Positions 1 to 7,245 of a DNA stretch of 64,000 bases are shown here, piece after piece. Position numbers and translations under genes: made by a program. Origin of the DNA: an uncultured Armatimonadota bacterium (GTDB taxonomy: Bacteria > Armatimonadota > Fimbriimonadia > Fimbriimonadales > Fimbriimonadaceae); contig CAIYLG010000022.1 in NCBI GenBank assembly GCA_903927025.1, positions 80,424 to 144,423 of the forward strand, in the 5' to 3' direction. Under the pieces are notes generated by a model. The model worked only from the letters and a program-made list of their open reading frames with translations, was not told where the DNA came from and ran no database searches. Every line of letters starts with the position of its first letter. The first letter of the stretch is position 1.

Positions 1-300
1 GAAGCAGGCAGAGGACTCGCCCAACGCGTGATGAAAGCTTCGGCTTCTTCTTCTCAGCGGTTGAAATCTGCGTTTGAGCTGGTGTGCGCGCGCACCCCGA
101 ACTCCCAAGAGCTGAAGGTTCTGGAGCGGATGCTGAGTCGATCCCTATCGTCGTTCCGTGCTGATCCATCGGCTGCAACGGCCTACCTGCGGCAGGGAGA
201 GCTTCATCAGGATCCCAAGTTAAACGGAGTCGAACTAGCGGCGTACGGGACGGTTTGCCAGGCAATTTACAATCTCGACGAGGCAATGACGCACGAATAG
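1..300 (+). CDS. DUF1553 (PSD1-type) protein, C-terminal end only
   Basis: The reading frame is open from the first base of the window, so this is the last ~99 residues of a longer protein that starts upstream. The visible part begins EAGRGLAQRV and matches the end of the complete DUF1549/DUF1553 protein at 31386-34592, which has EASRMLAQRV at the equivalent place and the same run of helices (arginine- and leucine-rich, then LRQG/IRQG, then ELAA). In that family the C-terminal DUF1553 domain follows a haem-type PSD1 domain. Two bases separate it from the DUF1501 gene downstream, the usual partner order. Family assignment rests on this internal comparison; the precise function of the family is not known. 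Confidence 0.85.
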   Translation, partial: EAGRGLAQRVMKASASSSQRLKSAFELVCARTPNSQELKVLERMLSRSLSSFRADPSAATAYLRQGELHQDPKLNGVELAAYGTVCQAIYNLDEAMTHE

Positions 301-302
301 CC

Positions 303-1781
303 ATGAACCCTTTTTTCGAACGAGATATTCGCTTAACTCGCCGCCAGTTCTTTGGGAAGGCAGCTTCCGGCGTAGGGATGCTGGCTCTCGGCAGTCTTCT
401 TTCTCAAGAGGGATTTGCGGCAGACCTTCAGCATCTGGGGCAAAAGGGTGCCCATGGCCTGCCAGGACTTCCCCACTTCCCACCGAAGGCAAAGCGGGTG
501 GTCGTCCTGTGGCAAGGTGGCGCACCTTCTCAGGTCGATCTGTTTGACCACAAGCCAGGGTTAACTGCTCACCGCTTGGAAGAGTTGCCTGCCTCACTTC
601 GTGCGGGGACGCGGCTGTCCACGATGACCTCTTCTCAGGGCAAGTATCCAATTCTGCCCGCGATTAAGCCGTTTAAGCAGTACGGAAAATCTGGGATGTG
701 GATGTCCGAAATGTTGCCGCATATCGGTGGCATTGCCGACGATATCTGCCTTGTGCGGTCGATGAATACGGACGCTGTCAACCACGCGCCTGGAGTCACG
801 TTCTTCCTAACCGGCAGCCAGATTCCGGGGCGCCCAAGTATGGGGGCTTGGGCAGCGTACGGTCTCGGGAGCATGACAGACGAACTGCCCGCCTTTGTGG
901 TGATGACTTCTGCGGACGAAAAGAAGACTTGCGGACAGCTGTTCTTTGACTATTACTGGGGGAGTGGATTCATCCCGTCCATGTATCAAGGAGTGCAGTT
1001 CCGCAGCGAAGGTGATCCCGTCCTGTATCTCACCAATCCACCGGGAATGTCGTCGGATCTCAGGCGCGGGGTGCTTAAGGATATTGAGGAACTGGATCAG
1101 CAGAGATTCGCTCAATATGGCGACCCCGAGATCGAGACTCGAATCTCCCAGTATGAGCTTGCCTTTAAGATGCAGACGAGTGTGCCTGAACTCACCGACA
1201 TCTCGAAGGAGCCGGAAAGCGTGCTCTCAATGTATGGCCCCGATGTTAAAAAGAAGGGGACGTACGCGCACAACTGCCTTCTCGCCAGGAGGCTGCTAGA
1301 GCGGGGGGTTCGGTTTGTCCAGCTGATGCACAGCGGATGGGACCAACATGGAAATCTGGACACACAGCTTGCCCTGCAGTGTCGAGATACCGATCAACCC
1401 TCAGCCGCGCTAGTTCAGGACCTAAAGCAGAGAGGACTACTTGACGACACGGTGGTGCTATGGTGCGGCGAATTCGGACGGACGGTATTTGCCCAAGGTG
1501 ATGTGAGTAAGCCGAATGCCCATGGGCGAGACCATTTCGGAGCGTGCTACAGCCTCTGGGTCGCGGGCGGCGGATTCAAGCCAGGAACGGTCCATGGCGA
1601 AACGGACGACTTCTCCTACAAGATCGTGAAGGACCCCGTAGGCGTTCACGATATGCAGGCGACGATCTTGCGACAGCTAGGAATTGACCACGAGCGTCTG
1701 ACTTACCGATATCAGGGACGAGATTTCCGGCTGACGGACGTGTCTGGGCAGGTGGTCAAGGGGATCGTTTCGGACTTTTGA
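303..1781 (+). CDS. DUF1501 domain protein, predicted Tat-exported
   Basis: A 492-residue protein of the DUF1501 family (sulfatase/phosphatase-like fold, exported, function unknown). The N-terminus holds a twin-arginine motif (RRQFF, residues 13-17) followed by a hydrophobic stretch, so export of a folded protein by the Tat pathway is likely. Family hallmarks are GGAPSQVDLFD near residue 75 and WCGEFGRT in the C-terminal third. I chose the ATG at 303 because it sits two bases after the DUF1553 stop and starts just before the Tat motif; an earlier in-frame start at 255 would overlap the upstream gene. It is closely similar along its length to the second DUF1501 protein at 29884-31380, so the two are paralogues. 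It probably acts together with the DUF1553 protein encoded before it. Confidence 0.9.
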   Translation: MNPFFERDIRLTRRQFFGKAASGVGMLALGSLLSQEGFAADLQHLGQKGAHGLPGLPHFPPKAKRVVVLWQGGAPSQVDLFDHKPGLTAHRLEELPASLRAGTRLSTMTSSQGKYPILPAIKPFKQYGKSGMWMSEMLPHIGGIADDICLVRSMNTDAVNHAPGVTFFLTGSQIPGRPSMGAWAAYGLGSMTDELPAFVVMTSADEKKTCGQLFFDYYWGSGFIPSMYQGVQFRSEGDPVLYLTNPPGMSSDLRRGVLKDIEELDQQRFAQYGDPEIETRISQYELAFKMQTSVPELTDISKEPESVLSMYGPDVKKKGTYAHNCLLARRLLERGVRFVQLMHSGWDQHGNLDTQLALQCRDTDQPSAALVQDLKQRGLLDDTVVLWCGEFGRTVFAQGDVSKPNAHGRDHFGACYSLWVAGGGFKPGTVHGETDDFSYKIVKDPVGVHDMQATILRQLGIDHERLTYRYQGRDFRLTDVSGQVVKGIVSDF

Positions 1782-1795
1782 TTTCGCTTCTCTAT

Positions 1796-1833
1796 AGCCA
1801 CGGGTTAGCCGCTCGAGCGGCTGACCCGTGGCT
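1796..1833 (+). terminator. Intrinsic terminator-like hairpin after the DUF1501 gene
   Basis: A near-perfect inverted repeat of 38 bases: a 17-base arm beginning AGCCACGGGT, a TCGA loop, and the matching arm, with a single T/G pair in the stem. It is followed by TTGTTTAT. It lies 15 bases after the DUF1501 stop and would work in both directions, also serving the small minus-strand gene that ends at 1873. Confidence 0.8.
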
Positions 1834-1872
1834 TGTTTATGGAACCCGGCTGGGGTTCGAAATGCCTAACCT

Positions 1873-2100
1873 TCACCGGTGCAGATGACGGCTGAAGACT
1901 CCTGCCAAGTCGAGAATGTGGTAGCCAAGCAGCGCGATCATTAGGATCAGATATCCTCGGAGAACCAGAAGAAGAGTCCTGACCCCTCGCGTCATCTCCA
2001 TTTCTCCTAAGTGTTCTCCCGTTCGCTTCACTTCTGGCGCGTCATCCAGCGGATGGATGACGATGAAGGTATCGGAGGATGGATTTTTCTGAGCGATCAT
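1873..2100 (-). CDS. Small single-pass membrane protein downstream of the NRAMP transporter
   Basis: A 75-residue protein that I do not recognise. The first ~40 residues are polar and acidic; residues ~42-64 form one hydrophobic segment (LLLVLRGYLILMIALLGYHI), and the tail is short and basic. The gene is probably real: a strong ribosome-binding site (AAGGAG) lies eight bases before its ATG, and it begins 32 bases after the end of the metal transporter gene on the same strand, so the two are likely co-transcribed. It may be an accessory or regulatory subunit of that transporter, which is inference from position alone. Confidence 0.65.
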   Translation of the reverse strand: MIAQKNPSSDTFIVIHPLDDAPEVKRTGEHLGEMEMTRGVRTLLLVLRGYLILMIALLGYHILDLAGVFSRHLHR

Positions 2101-2132
2101 GGTGAGTTCTCCTTAAATTTGGTCACAAGCGG

Positions 2133-3434
2133 CTACGAAGCCGGGAATAGATTGGGCAAGGCGACTTGAGCGCCTAGCAAGAGGGACAGCAGGAAGAGGA
2201 CGGTGATGATGATCCAATTCACCCAGTTGTTCCAGGGACGGTTGACATACTCATCGCCCAGAAGTTGCCTGTCATTGAGCATGAGTTGAAGGAAGATAAT
2301 TGCGGACGGAAGCATCAGGCCTGCCAGCACCTGAACGCTGACAATCACCAGTTGAAGTGGCACCTTGGGAATGAGCACCACCGCCGCTGCTCCGAAGACG
2401 CAAGCGCCGTAAACGATGTAGAAACCTGGCGCCTCTTTGAATTTTCGGTGAAGACTGTGGGGCCAACCTTTCACCTCGCCGTATGCCCAAGCGCTTGAGA
2501 GTGAAATTGCCGTCGTTCCCAGCACAGCGGCGTTTACCATCATCAGAAGCAGCGCATTCTTCACGAATGGCCCGACGCTCGGAGCGAGATCAGCCGCCAT
2601 CTGTGCCGGGTCAGAGAACGGGATTTGGTGTCGGTAGGCGGCATCACCAACCAGGATCATTGCGCCACCTACTAGGATCGTAAAGATCGCTCCTAGCATC
2701 GTGTCCCAGCGCGCGAACTTGAGATCAGACATTCTCAATCTCTTGTCTGCCACACAACTCTGCTGAAAGAAGAGTTGCCAGGGAGCTATGGTAGTCCCCA
2801 CGATTGCGATGATCATGAAAACCAGGCTTGAACTGATCGGACCCTTCGGCAGATTGGGGACCACAGTGTGAATCGCCGCATCTTTCCAGTGGGGAGCGCA
2901 GATTCCAGCCATCACAAACCAGGCGACGTCGAGAAGACAGAGTCCTATGACGATTCGCTCCCAGCGCAGATAGCTGCCGGTGAACACAAGTCCGATCAGC
3001 GCCACCGCCGACAAAGGCACAGCAATGAGAGGCGAGACCCCCAACTTCGACATTGCCAATGAGATGGCAGCGAACTCCGTGACGAGGGTGAGGAAGTTGG
3101 CGACCTGCAAGTCGATGAGAGAGAACGTCCCCCACCAGCTACCAAACCGTCGATAGATCATTGCGGCGTGACCTTCACCGGTAACGATTCCGAGCCTAGC
3201 CACCATCTCCTGAACGAAGTAGCAGATAGGGAGGAGAAGAAGAAGGACCCAAAGCAGATGGGTGCCGTACTGGGCACCTGCCTGCGTATAGGTGGACACT
3301 GCCCCTGCGTCGTTGTCAGCCTCCATCACGATGAGACCGGGCCCAACAACCATCAGGAACGTAAGGATCCTCTGCTTGCGCGCAGAATTGACCACTCGAC
3401 CGGGCACGGCCGACTGGAGATTGTTTCCAATCAT
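2133..3434 (-). CDS. NRAMP-family metal ion transporter with non-standard binding motifs
   Basis: A 433-residue polytopic inner-membrane protein with ~11 hydrophobic segments, the size and layout of NRAMP (SLC11/MntH) transporters. The first membrane segment reads GPGLIVMEADNDAGA; the classical metal-binding DPGN is replaced by DNDAG (residues 40-44). In the sixth segment the classical MPH is replaced by APWQ (residues 217-220). These are the two places where metal is bound in studied NRAMPs, so the substrate need not be manganese or iron. A divergent NRAMP subfamily with this kind of motif is known to me from annotation, but I cannot name its substrate with certainty. The upstream region holds a strong hairpin (3488-3524) and a ribosome-binding site (AGGAGG) nine bases before the ATG. 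Confidence 0.9.
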   Translation of the reverse strand: MIGNNLQSAVPGRVVNSARKQRILTFLMVVGPGLIVMEADNDAGAVSTYTQAGAQYGTHLLWVLLLLLPICYFVQEMVARLGIVTGEGHAAMIYRRFGSWWGTFSLIDLQVANFLTLVTEFAAISLAMSKLGVSPLIAVPLSAVALIGLVFTGSYLRWERIVIGLCLLDVAWFVMAGICAPHWKDAAIHTVVPNLPKGPISSSLVFMIIAIVGTTIAPWQLFFQQSCVADKRLRMSDLKFARWDTMLGAIFTILVGGAMILVGDAAYRHQIPFSDPAQMAADLAPSVGPFVKNALLLMMVNAAVLGTTAISLSSAWAYGEVKGWPHSLHRKFKEAPGFYIVYGACVFGAAAVVLIPKVPLQLVIVSVQVLAGLMLPSAIIFLQLMLNDRQLLGDEYVNRPWNNWVNWIIITVLFLLSLLLGAQVALPNLFPAS

Positions 3435-3909
3435 TGAGACGCCTCCTAGATGTCTAATCAGGCGAACGACGATGTCCGCAACATGACGAAGGGCGCTCAG
3501 AGCGGATTGCTCTGAGCGCCCTTCAAAGAGGCTTTCTGACCTTTAGATCAGGCTCAGACGCAACATGCTCCGACCACCATTCCCAACATGCATAACTTGC
3601 ACGAGGGAGGTTCTGGGTTTTCGGTTGAACTGCTACTGTCGTAACTCATAAACTTGGCTGTGTCCGCTGTCGGTCACTTTGCACAGAGGTGGCGACAATC
3701 GCCACGTCTCGCTACCGAACGACAATGTACCGTCCAAAACGGCATTATCTCAACGCTTCTCTCATTGCTACGCCCACAACAGTCAAATATCATTGGAAAT
3801 CTAAGGTTTTTGTGCAGACCTGTGGCGTTTGCCGGGACCATGTCACGTAAAAGCGTTACGGTCTATGCGTGACACCCTAAACGGTGGAGGTGTCAGCTAA
3901 AATTAATCC
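3435..3909. other. Divergent intergenic region between the NRAMP gene and the zinc-ribbon gene
   Basis: About 475 bases without a convincing gene. On the minus side it is the leader of the transporter gene, with a long hairpin and a repeated nonamer (CATGTTGCG on the minus strand, at 3477-3485 and 3559-3567). I looked for M-box, yybP-ykoY (manganese) and NiCo riboswitch core sequences and did not see them. The short plus-strand frame at 3654-3872 has no ribosome-binding site and an unprotein-like composition. Confidence 0.5.
3488..3524 (-). promoter_or_regulatory. Strong hairpin in the NRAMP gene leader
   Basis: A perfect 16-base-pair stem with a five-base loop (arm starts GAAGGGCGCTCAGAGC). 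It sits ~55 bases before the NRAMP start codon on the transcribed strand. No uridine run follows on either strand, so it is not a typical intrinsic terminator. It could be an attenuator element, an mRNA stabiliser or a protein-binding site. Confidence 0.5.
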
Positions 3910-4764
3910 GTGGCCCACGTATTTCAGATGATGACGGGTGCGACGAAGAACAGCCCGATTACCTTCCGAGGGCTGCAATCGGCGCGAACGTCGGAGTCCC
4001 CGCTCGAATTGCAGGATGGCGGCAGTGCGTTTGAGGGCCTCAAGGACTTTTCGTCCCGCGAGAGTCTCAGCATATTCGAGAGCGACGACATCTCGGGGAT
4101 GTTTGACTCAGCCGACGCGGCTGGGCGAATGTGCACATGCCCTGTTTGCCGAAGCGAACAGCTTATTACTCTCTCCGAGCTCGGCAGCACGCCATCTTCC
4201 GAAGATGAAGATGGGTACGTAGTTCCCGACGTAAAAGTTGGAGCCACAGGAATTGTGATCCCAGGAAGAGCGCAGCTTGTTCGCTGGTTCAAGGTCCCCG
4301 TCGTCCCCAAGATGTCGAGATCAAAGCTCCACGAAAAGGCCAAAACTGAAGGTAAGCACCATGGCATCTTCACGTTCCTGTCCGCCTTCTCATTTCAAAC
4401 AGTTTTCTTCACCCCGTGCCCTTCGACTCTCCTTGCTTCCGTATTGGCGGCAGGCGGAGCCGGATATCGAACGTATAAGTCTCTCAAGAAAGCAGCGCTG
4501 ACGGAAGACCAAGCGATCGGGCTCGAACTCACCGTTCGGGTACATGCATACAAGGCAAGGAACACGGCTTGGGATCGGTTGTTCTATTGCGCTGGTTGCG
4601 GAATGGTTCACGATCGTGAAGGAAAGAAGTCGCTGCCCTGGTATTCCATGCTCCAGTTGGTTCACTACCCTGAGCAGGAATTTGAAGTCATCGCAGCTCC
4701 AACCGCTGACAAGCAGCTGGAGATTCATTCAGGAATGGTAGCCCCTGCATTTAGGGTCGCCTGA
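3910..4764 (+). CDS. Unknown membrane protein with split zinc ribbon
   Basis: I do not recognise this 284-residue protein. The N-terminal ~70 residues are polar and serine-rich, probably disordered. A CTCPVCRSEQ motif near residue 78 and a CAGCG motif near residue 225 make two CxxC pairs, which could form one zinc ribbon closed across an intervening segment. Between them, residues ~155-185 are hydrophobic (FSFQTVFFTPCPSTLLASVL) and could be a membrane hairpin. The first codon is GTG; an ATG pair six codons downstream (3928) is an alternative start. No operon partner is evident: it stands alone between an intergenic region and the BcsB-like gene ~200 bases away. Confidence 0.6.
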   Translation: MAHVFQMMTGATKNSPITFRGLQSARTSESPLELQDGGSAFEGLKDFSSRESLSIFESDDISGMFDSADAAGRMCTCPVCRSEQLITLSELGSTPSSEDEDGYVVPDVKVGATGIVIPGRAQLVRWFKVPVVPKMSRSKLHEKAKTEGKHHGIFTFLSAFSFQTVFFTPCPSTLLASVLAAGGAGYRTYKSLKKAALTEDQAIGLELTVRVHAYKARNTAWDRLFYCAGCGMVHDREGKKSLPWYSMLQLVHYPEQEFEVIAAPTADKQLEIHSGMVAPAFRVA

Positions 4765-4968
4765 CGGGAATGGGTTAGGGTGATGTACCGGGAATCTGGG
4801 ACAACGATCGAGTTCACCGCTCGTTCAAACTAATGTCAGTGTGCCGAAAGAAGGGCCGGCGCTGAGAGCTTTGTCGTGCATCAATGACGTTGCGGACAAA
4901 TCATGTTGCGCTTGTATAGTGCCACGCAAAGCCCTCAACAACAAATTTCGGAAAGCTAGAGTTATACG

Positions 4969-7203
4969 ATGTCCAATTGCCTTAAACGAATCAACCGGCT
5001 CAGAAGTCTCACTAATCCTGAGAAGATCAGCCCAATCAGCACCAAAATGGCCCAGAGGGGCGTTGCGCTGATTCTAGCCGGCGTCTTGGCGACGTGCGCG
5101 TTCGCATCAAGCGACATCGTGCAGAAGGGCGCACCTAAAGGGGCACCCAAAACGACGATCCCCAAGGGACCGGTCGGAATGCACGCCTACAATCTTCATC
5201 CTCTCTCTGAGGACAAGGTTTTCACGAACCCTGCGAACCAGTGGTACTACTACTTCGAAGTTCGATCTGGACTGGACCTCTATCCAAAGCAGTCCTACTT
5301 CCTGCTCGATTACTCCACGTCGCAGACCCTTCTTGCCGGCCAGGGCAGCATCACCGTTTTTCTGAACGGGTATCCGATCTCGAGCCGCCAGCTCCCCGCG
5401 ACTTCAAGTGACTCAATGCCGTGGAAGGTCGACCTTCCGGACAAGTATTTCAAGTTTGGGTTCAATGAGATTCGCGTTTCTAACCGACAGAAGTCGAGTG
5501 ATTTGCCTTGCCGAGACGTTGATAATCCCTCTAACTGGATCAAGCTTGGCAAGAACACCGTCCTTCACCTGGTTCGCCAGGACCTCACCACGTTCCCACT
5601 GATGTCCTATCCGTTTCCTTATTTGGATCCGCTTGAGGACAACGTCGTGCGATGCGCATGGATGGTCCCGCAGTCTCCCTCAACGGGAACGATCTCGAAT
5701 CTGCTGAACCTCGCCAGCGACTGGGGCCGACGCCTCCCAGACCGCGGGATCAAGATTCAGGTTGCCTCTCGAGCAGAGGGCAATCCTAAGAGCCAAGACC
5801 TGTTGGTGACGGACGATCCTAAGTGGGCCAAGGTTGCTCCGAGCGGCATTGCCCCCGGAACGGGTGTCCTGATGAACTTCTCTTCAACAGGAAAGCCGGG
5901 AGCATCCAGCCTGTTGGTTGCAGGCGCCGATGCGAAGGGACTCCACTCAGCGGTAGGTGCTACGACTCAGCAGGAAATGGTTTCGCAGATGAGCGGTACC
6001 ACTTCCATGATTGAGCTTCCGCCGGTGTCAGTCGACCTCCCGCCAACGACGAGACTCGGCTCCTTCACTTTCACCGACTTGGGCTTGCCCGCGATTCACC
6101 TCGCAGGCGCATTCCACCAGAAGACGAGCCTCACCATTCGACGTCCTCTCCGGTGCGACTTGGGACGTGAGTCTTATATCAAGCTTAAATTCCGGCACTC
6201 TGCTTCGATGAACCCGCTTCGATCGCTCATTTCGATCTATCTAAACGGGATTCCCATCGGCAGCGCCAAGCTGGAGCCGGAGAATGCAAACGACGGAGTG
6301 ATCCGAGCACGCATTCCAGCTGAAGAGCTTGCGAAGAATTTCTGGATTATTGACATCACCTGCTTCCACGATCTCGGTGCCGTCGACTGTTCGAAGTCGT
6401 ATGACGACGTAGCGTGGACGGTTATCGAGGGTGAATCCACATTCGATCTCGTCACCGGTGACCTGATTGGTCGCCCGTACCTCGAGAGCTTCCCTTATCT
6501 GATCCCAAGCGACGGACGAGTACCTAAGAGCACGGACATCGCCCTTTCAAAGGATCCGTCCGATGAAGAACTCTCGCTGTCCGCTGTTGTCGCTGCCAGA
6601 GCTGCCCAAACAAACCGAATTCCGCTTACCTGGACCTCAAGAAAGGGACAGGTTGCTCAGGAGTCACAGAGCGGCGTGGTGATCGGCTACTACGACGAAG
6701 TGAGCCGGTATGAGAAGATCAAGAGCGACCTGCTCGTCTATCCAGTCGGTCCAGGCAAGTTCTCGATCTCAAAGAAGCTCCAGCTAATTCCTGACACGCT
6801 GGTCGGCGGCGCCATCATCCAGGCCGTGGCCGCACCAGGCACCAACAGTGGAGTTATCTACGTGGTGATGGCGCAGGACAATGACGCTATGAACCTTGTT
6901 GGCAGGATTCTGGGAGACCCCGTCAAGGCGGACCAGATCGGCGGCCAAGCCTGTGTGGTTACCAAAGAGGGCCGAATCATTCCGCTCAAGCTCCAGGGCA
7001 ACGAGCAGAAGAAGGAAATGCAGAAGGCCGTGCAATCCTACACCCCTCAGATGCGGATCATCATGATCGTGATTGTCATCGCTCTGATCCTCCTGGTTGT
7101 ATGGGTTGGCAAGCAATTCGTGAAGAAGAAGGCTCCGATTCCTTCCGCCTTCAACGAATCGGATCAGGCTCACTCAGCCGATGGCGAGCAGAAACCGCAC
7201 TAG
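4969..7203 (+). CDS. BcsB-like periplasmic subunit of a polysaccharide synthase
   Basis: A 744-residue protein of the BcsB (cellulose synthase subunit B) superfamily. The two carbohydrate-binding/flavodoxin-like halves are visible: an early LNGYPISSRQL strand with the typical CRDVDNPSNWI, and a second ISIYLNGIPIGSAKL about 300 residues later with the following ITCFHD and CSKSYDD. The C-terminus has one membrane helix (residues ~693-713) followed by a basic tail, as in BcsB, which anchors the protein against the synthase. An export signal lies around residues 27-47; the ATG at 5047 would give a normal-length signal peptide and may be the true start. It is followed 42 bases later by an NfrB-like glycosyltransferase, so the pair likely forms one synthase that moves a surface glycan across the inner membrane. 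The polymer is unknown. Confidence 0.82.
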   Translation: MSNCLKRINRLRSLTNPEKISPISTKMAQRGVALILAGVLATCAFASSDIVQKGAPKGAPKTTIPKGPVGMHAYNLHPLSEDKVFTNPANQWYYYFEVRSGLDLYPKQSYFLLDYSTSQTLLAGQGSITVFLNGYPISSRQLPATSSDSMPWKVDLPDKYFKFGFNEIRVSNRQKSSDLPCRDVDNPSNWIKLGKNTVLHLVRQDLTTFPLMSYPFPYLDPLEDNVVRCAWMVPQSPSTGTISNLLNLASDWGRRLPDRGIKIQVASRAEGNPKSQDLLVTDDPKWAKVAPSGIAPGTGVLMNFSSTGKPGASSLLVAGADAKGLHSAVGATTQQEMVSQMSGTTSMIELPPVSVDLPPTTRLGSFTFTDLGLPAIHLAGAFHQKTSLTIRRPLRCDLGRESYIKLKFRHSASMNPLRSLISIYLNGIPIGSAKLEPENANDGVIRARIPAEELAKNFWIIDITCFHDLGAVDCSKSYDDVAWTVIEGESTFDLVTGDLIGRPYLESFPYLIPSDGRVPKSTDIALSKDPSDEELSLSAVVAARAAQTNRIPLTWTSRKGQVAQESQSGVVIGYYDEVSRYEKIKSDLLVYPVGPGKFSISKKLQLIPDTLVGGAIIQAVAAPGTNSGVIYVVMAQDNDAMNLVGRILGDPVKADQIGGQACVVTKEGRIIPLKLQGNEQKKEMQKAVQSYTPQMRIIMIVIVIALILLVVWVGKQFVKKKAPIPSAFNESDQAHSADGEQKPH

Positions 7204-7245
7204 TCCCTGAACTGACCTGACGCCTCGAAGATTGGAATACAAGCA

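Noticed and set aside
235..651. 138-residue minus-strand frame
   Set aside because: It lies inside the DUF1501 gene in another frame, with no family features; shadow frame.
3540..3600. Very short minus-strand peptide frame ending in Ala-Cys-Cys-Val before the NRAMP hairpin, considered as a leader peptide
   Set aside because: No ribosome-binding site and only eleven codons; chance is the simpler explanation.
3435..3660. M-box or manganese riboswitch before the NRAMP gene
   Set aside because: The conserved core sequences of these riboswitches were not found; only a simple hairpin is present.
3654..3872. 72-residue plus-strand frame before the zinc-ribbon gene
   Set aside because: No ribosome-binding site, and composition unlike a protein.
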